Shown piece after piece: positions 51,515 through 60,162 of a DNA stretch of 64,000 nucleotides. Below the pieces are notes generated by a model. It did not search any database. It saw nothing but the letters and a program-made list of their open reading frames with translations, and was not told the DNA's origin. Made by a program: the position numbers and the translations under genes. How positions within the stretch are numbered: position 1 is the first letter of the stretch; each line of letters opens with the position of its first letter. Where the stretch lies: assembly GCF_021404465.1 (NCBI RefSeq), contig NZ_JABFTT010000009.1:154838-218837 (forward strand), given 5' to 3'. Source of the DNA: Billgrantia zhangzhouensis (GTDB taxonomy: Bacteria; Pseudomonadota; Gammaproteobacteria; Pseudomonadales; Halomonadaceae).

Positions 51515-54500
51515 TTATCGACGCAGGATGGGTGAGATTGCTTGTTTTCCATTGCCTTTCACGGCCAGATGCACCGGGGCAAGCAGGCGCTCGGTCAGCT
51601 CGGCGAAGCCGCCGACGTTGTGGCGGGCTTCATATAGCGCAGTGAAGCTGGGCCAGCGGTGGGCGAGGTAGGCGTTGCGGCCCGCTTCGCCGACGTTGAA
51701 GTCGTCGCCGTTGTAGGTGCTGGCGGCGGCGCGCCAGGCGTCGCTGTCGCGCTCCGTTTCGGGCGTTCCCAACTTGCTCAGCCAGACGAAGGCGGTGTCG
51801 CAGGCTAGCGGCAGCGGCATCTGCATGCCGGCCTGCCAGGTGCGGACGATCTCGCGCAAGTGCCCACGGGCGACTTCCGGGTCGAGGGGCGGAAGGGTGA
51901 CGTGGCCGGCCTTGGAAAGCAGCAGTGTGGTCATTGGTTTGTCGTTCAGGTGCCCGGCCAGGTGTGCGACCCAGTGGCGCAGGAGGTGCGACCAGCGGTA
52001 CTTGCCTTTCTTTACCAGGCTGCTGCTGGTGAGCACCAGGCGGCAGCGCTCGCCCGATTCGCTCACGCGCAGTTCGTCGAGCCAATCCTCAATAGGCGGG
52101 GCGCCAGGCACGCTGAGCTGCACCGGCTCGGGCTCCTCGACGGCATGGGGCCACGTTTCCAGAGCTTCTTCATAGGCTTCGAATAGCGCCTCCATCGGTT
52201 CGGTGAGCTGTTCGCGCATGCGCTCGCCGAAGGCGCCCATGGCCAGCACGCCTTGGCCCTGCAGGCGGTCGAGGGTGTCGAGCATGGCGGGCATGCGCTC
52301 GCGGCCTTCGTCCATGGCGCTGCGCTGCTCGCGAATCAGCAGGTCTTGCAACTGCCAGTTGCCGAGGCCATCCAGGGCGAAGGGCTCGTGGTCGAGGCTG
52401 ACGATGTCTTCACGTTCCAGAAACACCTTGAGGCGGGTGGTGAAGAAGGCGCGGGCCGGGTCGCGCAGGAAGTTGCCGAGCTGGGCCAGCGTCAGAGGAG
52501 TTTCATGTGTGAACTCCTTGAGCTCTTCGGCCGCTACCATCTCGCCGTGTGCCTTGCCATGAATTTCGCGCCATTCGTGGGCGTAGGTGAACAGCCGCCG
52601 GGCGGCCACGTCTCGCTCGGCCTGCTGCGCCTCGGTAGGGAAGTAAGTGCGGCTGAACGGCTGCAGTGGGTGCTCGCTAGTGAGGGCTTCAAGCAGGTCG
52701 CTGTCGTCGCTTGTGCGCCAGCCGGCCTTGAGATGGTCGCGCAGCTGGCCGACCAGCACCGAGGGCGGTTTCTCGCTGTTGTCGACGATGCTGCGACCCA
52801 CCCAACTGACGTAGAGCTGCTCGCGGGCGGAGAGCAGCGCCTCGAGGAACAGGTAGCGGTCATCCTCGCGGCGCGAGCGGTCGCCGGGGCGGTAGTCGCC
52901 GTTCATCAGGTCGAAGTCCATCGGCGGGTGGCTGCGCGGGTAGTCGCCATCGTTCATGCCCAGCAGGCACACCCGCTTGAAGGGGATGGCGCGCATCGGC
53001 ATCAGGGTGGCGAAGTTCACCGCGCCGGCCAGGAAGCGTTGCGACAGGCTCGGTTCGTCGATCTGGGCCAGCCAGTGCTCGCGCACCACGGAAAGCGGAA
53101 GCTCGCGGGTCAGTCCAGCCTCCTCGGCGCTCTCCTGCCAGGCCTGCAGCGATTGTTCGAGCTGGGCCAGCATCAGGCTGTCATCGGGGGCCTCGGCGAG
53201 AAAGCTCGCTTCCAGCAAAGTGCGCAGGCGCTGCATCCAGCCGCTCATGTCGGTGGGCTCGCGCAGGCTGCGCCACTGTATTTCCAGTGTTTCCAGCAGT
53301 GCGGCCAATGGCCCGGCTAGTGCCGCCTCCAGGCCGCCGATGTCGTCGAAGGGTTCGATACCCTGCCACGGGCCGCTGGCGGCCTCGCCCACGGCGTAGC
53401 CCAGCAGCAGCCGGCGCAGGCCGAAGGCCCAGGTGTTCTGCTCCATGCCCTGTGGCAGGTCGAGGCTGCCGCGCTGGCTGGCGTTGAGCCCCCAGCGGAT
53501 GCCGGCGCCCTCGATCCAGCGGCGCAGGGTGGGTACGTCGTCCTCATTGAGCCCGAAGCGTGCGCGCAGGGCGGGCACGTCGAGCAGGTCGAGCAGGTCG
53601 CTCACCGAGAGGCGCAGCTCCGGCAGGCGCAGCAGTTTTTCCAGCGCGATCAGCAGCGGCAGGCGGTGGCGGCTGCCCTGGTCGGAGAGGGTGAAGGGAA
53701 TGTAGCGCGGGTCGTCGCGCTCGATCTGTCCAAAAACTGCCTGCACATGGGGCGCGTAGTGGTCGATGTCCGGTACCATCACGATCACGTCGCGGGGTTT
53801 GAGGTTCGGGTCGGCGCTGAAGGCGGCGAGCAACTGGTCGTGCAGGATTTCCACTTCGCGCTGGGGGCTGTGGGCGGCGTGGAAGACGATGGAGTCGTCG
53901 CGGCTCGGGTCCACCGCCGGCCAGGTCTCGCGGGTCTCGTGCAGCGGGCGCAGCTCGCGGATGTCGTCCTGTAGCTGCTGCAGCAGCCGGCCGTTGCCTT
54001 CGCGCACGAAGGGCTCGAACAGATCGATGCGCAGCGAGTCGGCCTGGAACAGCGCCTCGTACTGCTGGGCGTCGTCGTGTTCGTCGATCAGGCGCAGGTA
54101 GTCGCGGCCCTGCTTGCCCCAGGCGGCGAGCAGCGGCTGGGCGTGCAAGTGCAGGCTCTCCGCTCCCTCGCCACTGGTGTCGCCAACGCCGAGTACATCG
54201 AGCCGCTCGGGCATGCCGGCCTTGCGCCGCTGGCGGTAGCGCTGGGCCCGGAGCAGGTCCTTGTGTTCGATGATATCGGCCCAGTAGTGCTGGCAGGGGT
54301 TGTGCACGCACAGCACCACCTGGCAGCAGCGGGCGATGGCGGCCAAGGCTTCCAGCGCTTGCTGGGGCAGCGAGGAGATGCCGAACACCATTACCCGGCG
54401 CGGCAGGCCGGGAGGGCATTCACTGCCGTGAAGCTCGCGGGCGGCGGTGAGAAAGCGTCGGTGCACCATGGCGCGGCTGGAGGCCACGCCGTCGTCGCCT

Positions 54501-55138
54501 ATATCTTGGGCGACGCTTTTCACCACGGCCCGCCACAGGGCCGGCTGCCAGCGCTGGGCGTCATCGATGGGGCGGGCTTCGCCGCGGGCGGAGATCAGTA
54601 CATCCTCGCCGCGAGCCCAGGCCTCGAGCCAGTCGGCGCGGTACACCTGGTACTGGTCGAACAGGTCGGCCAGGCGCTCGGCGAGCTGGTGGTGCTTGCG
54701 CAGGTCGCTGTCGCCATCCAGAAAGCGGCGCAGCGGGGTGAACTCATCGCGCGGCATCAGTTCCGGCAGCAGGCGCAGCAGCCGCCACAGCAGGCGCGAC
54801 TTGTCGAAGGGCGAGGTGGCTGGCACCGCGTTGGCATCGCCTTCCACATGGTTGAGCACCGCACGGTAGGCCTGCCACAGGAAGCGCGCCGGCAGGGTGA
54901 CGTCCAGCGCGGCGGCGATGCCGCTGCCGCCGTCGGCCTCGTCGGCGGCCAGCGCCAGCTTCATCCACTGGCCAATGCCGTTGCTCTGCACCAGGATCGT
55001 CTCGTTCTCCAGCGGAGCGAGCGGGTGGCGCTTCATCCACTCCACCGCCACGCCGCGCAGGTCCTCCAGGCGGTTGCCGTGAACGACCATGAAGCCGGGG
55101 GGGAGGTCATTCTGATGGGAGTGATCGAGCACGGTCAT
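51515..55138 (-). CDS. recC: RecBCD enzyme subunit RecC
   Basis: 1207 residues from ATG 55138 (AAGGACAG upstream; the longer frame to 55198 is rejected). N-terminal inactive helicase-like part with FMVVHGNRLEDLRGVAVEWM and NGIGQWMKLALA, C-terminal inactive nuclease-like domain. Recognises Chi and holds the complex together. Usually contiguous with recB, here separated from it by MocR, TlpA and DsbD genes. Confidence 0.93.
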   Translation of the reverse strand: MTVLDHSHQNDLPPGFMVVHGNRLEDLRGVAVEWMKRHPLAPLENETILVQSNGIGQWMKLALAADEADGGSGIAAALDVTLPARFLWQAYRAVLNHVEGDANAVPATSPFDKSRLLWRLLRLLPELMPRDEFTPLRRFLDGDSDLRKHHQLAERLADLFDQYQVYRADWLEAWARGEDVLISARGEARPIDDAQRWQPALWRAVVKSVAQDIGDDGVASSRAMVHRRFLTAARELHGSECPPGLPRRVMVFGISSLPQQALEALAAIARCCQVVLCVHNPCQHYWADIIEHKDLLRAQRYRQRRKAGMPERLDVLGVGDTSGEGAESLHLHAQPLLAAWGKQGRDYLRLIDEHDDAQQYEALFQADSLRIDLFEPFVREGNGRLLQQLQDDIRELRPLHETRETWPAVDPSRDDSIVFHAAHSPQREVEILHDQLLAAFSADPNLKPRDVIVMVPDIDHYAPHVQAVFGQIERDDPRYIPFTLSDQGSRHRLPLLIALEKLLRLPELRLSVSDLLDLLDVPALRARFGLNEDDVPTLRRWIEGAGIRWGLNASQRGSLDLPQGMEQNTWAFGLRRLLLGYAVGEAASGPWQGIEPFDDIGGLEAALAGPLAALLETLEIQWRSLREPTDMSGWMQRLRTLLEASFLAEAPDDSLMLAQLEQSLQAWQESAEEAGLTRELPLSVVREHWLAQIDEPSLSQRFLAGAVNFATLMPMRAIPFKRVCLLGMNDGDYPRSHPPMDFDLMNGDYRPGDRSRREDDRYLFLEALLSAREQLYVSWVGRSIVDNSEKPPSVLVGQLRDHLKAGWRTSDDSDLLEALTSEHPLQPFSRTYFPTEAQQAERDVAARRLFTYAHEWREIHGKAHGEMVAAEELKEFTHETPLTLAQLGNFLRDPARAFFTTRLKVFLEREDIVSLDHEPFALDGLGNWQLQDLLIREQRSAMDEGRERMPAMLDTLDRLQGQGVLAMGAFGERMREQLTEPMEALFEAYEEALETWPHAVEEPEPVQLSVPGAPPIEDWLDELRVSESGERCRLVLTSSSLVKKGKYRWSHLLRHWVAHLAGHLNDKPMTTLLLSKAGHVTLPPLDPEVARGHLREIVRTWQAGMQMPLPLACDTAFVWLSKLGTPETERDSDAWRAAASTYNGDDFNVGEAGRNAYLAHRWPSFTALYEARHNVGGFAELTERLLAPVHLAVKGNGKQAISPILRR

Positions 55139-55215
55139 CGACTGTCCTTGGCGGCGGCAACGTCTCCCGCTATGTTGCCGGAAATCGGCACCCGACACAC
55201 GTCCAGGCCCTGCGC

Positions 55216-56739
55216 TTATAGATGGCTACCTGCGACCGTGAGGATCTTGTACTCATCATAGGCGTACTGGTCGGTCATGCCGCTGATGAAGTCCTGAAGC
55301 AGGCGGCAGCGGTAGTAAAACTCCCACAGAACTTCGTTCGCTTGTCCGTTGACCTTTTCGGTTGCCAGTCGGTAGGCCTTGACGTGCCGCTCGGCCAAAC
55401 GGCCCGCAAGACGCTTGAGGTACGGTGAAGCGCTTTTGTCTTGGTCGAGCGTAGCATTGAACTCTTCAGCGCTGCACCTCAGCAAAGGGGAGTAAAGATC
55501 AATCAAGCCGAAAATGATGCGGTAGCCTTGAAGCTCCAGAGTTTCAACTTCTCGGTTGCTGAAGACTTCCTTTCGCGCGACCCCTTTGAGGGTTTCGATG
55601 GCTAAGGAGTTAAGGCTGTCATCCTCCATGAGAGCATGGTCGAAATGTCCTGCGTAAATACTCTCTATATTATCAATGAAGCGATCGGCGGCATGCTGAA
55701 CAAGCGAGTGAATGAGGTTGACCCTTAGCCACAGGAAAAACTCGCTGCTTTTGTTGATGGGTGTTGCTTCTGCCCGTTGCGCGGCAAAATTGATTATCTC
55801 TTGGAAGCTTTGTGTGTTTTTTGATAGTGTAATGAAATTGGCCTCATTGATGTCGCCAAGAGCCTTGAATTCCTTCTCGAGTAGTTCTTTTATTTGTTTG
55901 ATGTCGAGAATGCCTTTCTCTACAGCATCCTCTATATCGGCAAGGCCATATGAGATGTCATCTGCAGCTTCCATGATCCAGGTTACGGGGTGGCGGGAGC
56001 CCAGCGGCATACCTAACGCACTCCACAGCTCATGCACGAAATCTTCTTCAGAGAGATAAAACCCGGGTTTCTTTCTGAGGTAGGCGCCGTCTGCCTTTTT
56101 GTCGGGTTTCGGCTCGTACGCGGGGCGTACGTACTTGAGCAGGCTGGCCGTTTGAGTATAGGTCAAATTCAAGACCAGTAAATTGGCTACGAGTCGAATC
56201 GCCTGAGCGTTGCCCTCAAAGCTTTGTAAGTCGAGCAGCATCTTCTGCTCTAGCTCGGCATTCGACACATGATTGCCAATGAATTCTTTGATAGAAGTGA
56301 GGTTTTCGGTGAACCAGGAGTTGATGGCATGTTCACCGAAATGGCCAAACGGTGGGTTACCGATGTCATGGCTCAAACAAGCCATCTCGACGATGCTTTC
56401 AAGCGCACGTTCGAGTTGTTCAAGGCCATATTGCGCCGTCAAATCTTTATCGTTAAGCTTCTTGAATATGGTGCGAAGAATGAAGCGGCCTGTTTGTTGC
56501 ACCTCAAGAGAGTGTGTAAGGCGGCTCCGGACGGTGGCATTTCTTTCGAGAGGAAAGACTTGTGTCTTTTGTTGAAGTCTTCGGATGGCCGGCGAGTTGA
56601 TGATTCTTCCTCGGTCGCTTTCGAGCTGCCCAGTCAGATAGTCTAGGTAGCCATTGGTTGTCCAAGGCCTGTTGTTATTCGAACGTGCATAGGGTCTCTG
56701 TGCTGTTATCCTAGTCTTGAAATCGATGACTTCCTTCAT
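55216..56739 (-). CDS. dgt: dGTP triphosphohydrolase (Dgt)
   Basis: 507 residues, matching E. coli Dgt (505). HD-domain metal ligands: R-LTHSLEV (first His), HDIGNPPFGHFGE (His-Asp) and EAADDISYG (distal Asp). Hydrolyses dGTP to deoxyguanosine and triphosphate; Dgt enzymes can also limit phage replication. ATG 56739 has GGGGGACAAG just before it; 56766 has no ribosome site. Codon use is more AT-rich than neighbours. Situated directly upstream of recC on the same strand (77-base gap). Confidence 0.9.
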   Translation of the reverse strand: MKEVIDFKTRITAQRPYARSNNNRPWTTNGYLDYLTGQLESDRGRIINSPAIRRLQQKTQVFPLERNATVRSRLTHSLEVQQTGRFILRTIFKKLNDKDLTAQYGLEQLERALESIVEMACLSHDIGNPPFGHFGEHAINSWFTENLTSIKEFIGNHVSNAELEQKMLLDLQSFEGNAQAIRLVANLLVLNLTYTQTASLLKYVRPAYEPKPDKKADGAYLRKKPGFYLSEEDFVHELWSALGMPLGSRHPVTWIMEAADDISYGLADIEDAVEKGILDIKQIKELLEKEFKALGDINEANFITLSKNTQSFQEIINFAAQRAEATPINKSSEFFLWLRVNLIHSLVQHAADRFIDNIESIYAGHFDHALMEDDSLNSLAIETLKGVARKEVFSNREVETLELQGYRIIFGLIDLYSPLLRCSAEEFNATLDQDKSASPYLKRLAGRLAERHVKAYRLATEKVNGQANEVLWEFYYRCRLLQDFISGMTDQYAYDEYKILTVAGSHL

Positions 56740-56854
56740 CTTGTCCCCCACGCGTGTAATGTTCATTTTTCATAACATGCTGAAAGAAAATGCTCAAGCA
56801 GTCGCTGTCAATTGCACTCCCAATGTTTTCCGCAGACATGAGGAGCGATCTTGA

Positions 56855-57151
56855 TTGGCGCTGCATGACGTGCGCGTGGGTCACCCCGAGCTGCACGACC
56901 CGGCCCTGGCCTCCTATCCACGTGGTCAGTCATTCGCTTCGCGTCTCAGGGCGGAAGGGGCGTGGGACATTCTCTACCACAGCGTCAGGCAGCTAGGGCA
57001 TGAATGTGCGGCGGTGCTGCGCCCGCCGGCGCTGAGTATTCCCATTCAGAGCCCGCATCTCCGCTACGTGTGGGATGGCAAGGCGCAGGCTGTGACCATG
57101 TTTTCGAGATTGCCGAGCGATGCGGGGGTGGCAGTTCTCCCCTGGCCTTAG
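56855..57151 (+). pseudogene. C-terminal remnant of a RES-domain toxin
   Basis: The sequence HPELHDPALASYPRGQSFAS, then EGAWDILYHSVRQLGHECAA, and HLRYVWDGKAQAVTMF is the C-terminal half of RES-domain proteins, the NAD+-degrading toxins of Xre-RES pairs. The N-terminal half is absent; an in-frame TGA lies directly before, and no antitoxin gene is next to it. Non-functional remnant. Confidence 0.68.
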
Positions 57152-57182
57152 CGAACCAGACCCCGGTCAGTATTAGGGAAAT

Positions 57183-57201
57183 GCCTATCATTTGATAATG
57201 C
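57183..57201. promoter_or_regulatory. Candidate Fur box before the haem-uptake sigma gene
   Basis: TATCA TT TGATA (57186-57197) extended by ATG on the right: close to the Fur consensus of TGATAAT half-sites. It lies ~50 bases before the sigma factor start, as expected for an iron-starvation locus. No alignment was run. Confidence 0.45.
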
Positions 57202-57248
57202 GTCTTGTTTGTTTCACTATGTGTCGCTAATGATGTCATCGCTACGTG

Positions 57249-57767
57249 ATGCTTACCTACCCTATGGCGACTCCACGCGCACTGTTGAAGATGTTCCTTG
57301 GGGAGCGACCGCGTCTGGTCCAACGGATCAGCCGTATCGTCGATAACGAGGCCGAAGCCGAAGACTTGGCGCAAGAATCCTTCGTCAAGTTGTGGCGTCG
57401 CCAGCCGAAAGACGACGACTCCGTCGGGCTACTCTACCGTACCGCGCACAACCTGGCGCTCGACCATCTGCGTGCCCAGAAGGTGCGCCAACGTCATCAA
57501 GAGGGGGCTCAGGTAGAAGCGCAGGATGATGCGCACCCCAGCGCCGAGTCGATCGCCGCTACGCTGGAGCGCTGGGGCGATCTGGTGGCTGAGCTGGACG
57601 CATTGCCTGCGCGCACGCGCCGTATCTTTCTGCTCAATCGCGTTGAAGGCGAGACCTATGCCGCCATTGCCGAGCGTTTGGAGGTCTCGGTCAGCACCGT
57701 GGAGAAAGAGATGATGCGAGCGATGCGGGTATGCCGTCAGTGGCAACGCCGGCATGACGAGGAATGA
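57249..57767 (+). CDS. ECF sigma factor, FecI/HasI type
   Basis: 172 residues from ATG 57249 (a GTG at 57246 and an ATG at 57264 are alternatives). Sigma region 2 (~28-85; EAEDLAQESFVKLWRR, YRTAHNLALDHLRA) and region 4 (~110-160; LPARTRRIFLLNRVEGETYA, LEVSVSTVEKEMMRA). Iron-starvation sigma factor that directs transcription of the haem receptor when signalled by HasR through the anti-sigma protein. Overlaps the FecR-like gene by 4 bases (ATGA). Confidence 0.88.
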   Translation: MLTYPMATPRALLKMFLGERPRLVQRISRIVDNEAEAEDLAQESFVKLWRRQPKDDDSVGLLYRTAHNLALDHLRAQKVRQRHQEGAQVEAQDDAHPSAESIAATLERWGDLVAELDALPARTRRIFLLNRVEGETYAAIAERLEVSVSTVEKEMMRAMRVCRQWQRRHDEE

Positions 57768-58855
57768 GGGAATCTGGCCGCTGGGGCGTTATTAGAAAAG
57801 GCAACCACAAGTGCCGTGACAACGATGATCGTGCGATGAGGAGATGTACCAAGGTGGCGTTACCCTCCCAGGAAGCGCTCGACGATGAAGCCATGCAATG
57901 GTTTCTACGCCTGCGCGACCCCGCTGCCAGCGAGGCGGATCGGCGTGCCTTCGAGGCATGGCTGGCGCAGAGCGAGCGGCATGCCGAGGCCTACGCAGAG
58001 GCGGAGCAGCTATGGCAAGCGGTGGAAGCGCCGGCCAAGTGGCTCGCCGAGCGGGAGGCCAGTACTCGGCCATCATCGTCGTTACATCAAGCATGGCCGT
58101 GGGCTGCTGCGGCCTGTCTGCTCTTGACGTTGTTACTCGGCTTTGGTGCGTGGCGTGACCCCGGCGTGTTCGACAGGTGGATGGCAGACCTGGCCACTGC
58201 CCCAGGCCATACCCAGCAGGTGGTGCTGGAAGATGGCTCCCGGCTGTTTCTCGATGCCGATAGCGCCGTGGATATCGTAATGACGGATGGCAGGCGGCAG
58301 TTGTCGCTGCGCCGTGGTCGCCTCTGGGTGGATGTGGTCAGCGAATCCGAGCGCCCCTTTACGGTGTTGGCCGGCGAGGCGAAAGCCAAGGTGGTGGGCA
58401 CGCGCTTTGCCGTAGAGCGTCACGCCGGCGACGTGCAAGTCTCCGTGGAGGAGGGGCGCGTTGCCGTCTCTCGTGGCCAGAGTGACGAAAGCACCGAGCG
58501 GGTGGTGCTGGGCGCCAATCAGGCGATCCAGCTCCACCGCGGTTTACCGCTAGGCATGCCCAGCGAGATCGATGCCAGGGGCCGGCTGGCCTGGGCTCGG
58601 GGCCAACTTCTTTTCGACCAGACCGCACTCGACGAGGTCGCCGTACAGCTTGAGCGCATGCTGCCAGGCCGAGTGGTCGTCAGCGGCGATGGGACGACGT
58701 CTTATCGGCTTTCCGGCAGTTTTCCCGCGCATGATCCCGACGCCATCCTCGGCGCCCTGGAAACGAGTCTGGGGATAACCGTCAGGCGGCTGCCGGGGAT
58801 CACCTGGCTGGCGTTCCCGGCGCATCCCTCAAACCAAGATTCCCCTTCTCTCTAA
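57764..58855 (+). CDS. FecR-family anti-sigma regulator (HasS type)
   Basis: 363 residues from ATG 57764 (a later ATG, 57836, may be the real start). Cytoplasmic N-terminal domain with QEALDDEAMQWFLRLRDP, single membrane span at ~108-124 (WPWAAAACLLLTLLLGFGAW), and periplasmic FecR domain (QVVLEDGSRLFLDADSAVDI, VLAGEAKAKVVGTRFAV), then an STN-like tail. Carries the haem signal from HasR across the membrane to the ECF sigma factor. Co-transcribed with it. Confidence 0.88.
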   Translation: MRESGRWGVIRKGNHKCRDNDDRAMRRCTKVALPSQEALDDEAMQWFLRLRDPAASEADRRAFEAWLAQSERHAEAYAEAEQLWQAVEAPAKWLAEREASTRPSSSLHQAWPWAAAACLLLTLLLGFGAWRDPGVFDRWMADLATAPGHTQQVVLEDGSRLFLDADSAVDIVMTDGRRQLSLRRGRLWVDVVSESERPFTVLAGEAKAKVVGTRFAVERHAGDVQVSVEEGRVAVSRGQSDESTERVVLGANQAIQLHRGLPLGMPSEIDARGRLAWARGQLLFDQTALDEVAVQLERMLPGRVVVSGDGTTSYRLSGSFPAHDPDAILGALETSLGITVRRLPGITWLAFPAHPSNQDSPSL

Positions 58856-58875
58856 CGAGGACAACGAGGCCACTC

Positions 58876-59481
58876 ATGGAAACAGTGCCCCCACTGGAAC
58901 AGGCGGTCGTTCAGCCGCTCAGCAAGCGTCTCAAGCATGCCACCCGAGAGCAGCATGAGAGCGTCGACCGGTCGATCATGGCGTTACGTCCTTTCGACGA
59001 CCTGGAAGGCTACGCCCGCTTCTTGAGGGTTCAACAGGGTTTTCAGCAGCGCTGCCTGCCCATCTATCGTCATCCACGGCTGGCTGACTGGATCTCCGAC
59101 CTGACCTTGCGCTGCCGGTACGCTGCAGTGGTGCGCGACTGCCAGGACTTGGGTGTCGACGCCGAACAATGGCAAAAGGCAGATGGCGCGGCGCCGCTAC
59201 GTGAGGCACTGCCCCATCTGCTGGGGTGGCTATATGTCAACGAAGGCTCCAACCTTGGGGCGGCCTTTCTGTTCAAGCGAGCCGCCGAGCTTGGGTTATC
59301 CGCCAGCCACGGTGCGCGACACCTGGCACCTAGTGATGAAGGCCGTGGTCTGCACTGGCGAAACTTCACGCAACAGCTGGATGCGATACCGCTGCCCGAA
59401 GCCGACATCGCGCAAGTGATTGGCGGTGCCAAGGAGGCCTTCGCCTGTGTCGAAGCGTTGGCGCGCCCGTTGGTTCGTTGA
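58876..59481 (+). CDS. hemO: Haem oxygenase (HemO/PigA type)
   Basis: 201 residues. Proximal haem ligand H27 in REQHESVDRSIM; distal-helix glycines in YVNEGSNLGAAFLFKRA. Degrades haem to biliverdin, CO and iron in the cytoplasm once imported. Twenty bases after the FecR gene, AACGAGGACAACGAGG upstream, so it belongs to the same operon: regulation and use of haem are coupled. Confidence 0.88.
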   Translation: METVPPLEQAVVQPLSKRLKHATREQHESVDRSIMALRPFDDLEGYARFLRVQQGFQQRCLPIYRHPRLADWISDLTLRCRYAAVVRDCQDLGVDAEQWQKADGAAPLREALPHLLGWLYVNEGSNLGAAFLFKRAAELGLSASHGARHLAPSDEGRGLHWRNFTQQLDAIPLPEADIAQVIGGAKEAFACVEALARPLVR

Positions 59482-59567
59482 GGCACCAACCGCCCAGTCG
59501 GATCGAGAAAACAAGTGCCAAGGTTTCGTACGAGAGGTCGGCGAGCCAAACCGTTTTCGCATAAATC

Positions 59568-59972
59568 CTAGCGCCGGGTAGCCAACCCCGCCGCACATAG
59601 ATGATCGAGCAGCTCTGCTACCAGTGGCAGGCTGCTTATTTGGCTGGCAGGTACCCAGCGCACCTCGGCGGCATCGTCGCCGGCTTGCAGGGCACCGCCG
59701 ATGGGCGTGGCGGCAAAGTCATGCAGTTCGTAGACGAACTCATCGTCCAAGGCCAGTTGAGCCGTCCAGAGCTTCCGGCCCACCTCGACCCGCAACCCCG
59801 TCTCCTCGAACGCCTCGCGGGCGGCGGCGGCGCGCAGACTCTCGCCGGGCTCGACCTTGCCGCCGGGTACGGACCATAGGCCCGCTTCGGGCGGGTTTAG
59901 GCGCTTCACCATCAGGATGGCGCCATCCTCGCGCTGAATGACAGCGCAAGCGGCTTGTATCGTTTTCGGCAT
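59568..59972 (-). CDS. Nudix hydrolase (MutT-like)
   Basis: 134 residues. Nudix box GGKVEPGESLRAAAAREAFE then ETG is intact. Hydrolyses nucleoside diphosphates linked to another group; related proteins act as NUDIX pyrophosphohydrolases with broad substrate range. Opposite in strand to the haem genes around it, between haem oxygenase and hasR, so the haem cluster is not a single transcript. Divergent from hasR. Confidence 0.9.
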   Translation of the reverse strand: MPKTIQAACAVIQREDGAILMVKRLNPPEAGLWSVPGGKVEPGESLRAAAAREAFEETGLRVEVGRKLWTAQLALDDEFVYELHDFAATPIGGALQAGDDAAEVRWVPASQISSLPLVAELLDHLCAAGLATRR

Positions 59973-60105
59973 ACGGCCCTCCGCTGATGAACGAGTCGCC
60001 CCGAACGTTAGCCTGCCACCCTAGCGTAACGCTGACACGCTCTCAGCTACATCGCGATTGCCACCGATTTGACCGAATCATTGAGGAATGCCTCAGCCTC
60101 GAACG

Positions 60106-60138
60106 TTTATTGAATGAGAAGCAAAATCATTCAATAAA
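60106..60138. promoter_or_regulatory. Perfect 12-bp inverted repeat just before hasR
   Basis: TTTATTGAATGA (60106-60117), nine bases, TCATTCAATAAA (60127-60138), 24 bases before the hasR ATG. Too regular to be chance. It is AT-rich like an iron-regulator site and could be an operator, or a 5' leader hairpin just before the ribosome site. ECF-dependent promoter elements should lie just upstream. Confidence 0.55.
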
Positions 60139-60162
60139 TCCTTGTGTTAAGGGGAACGTCAC

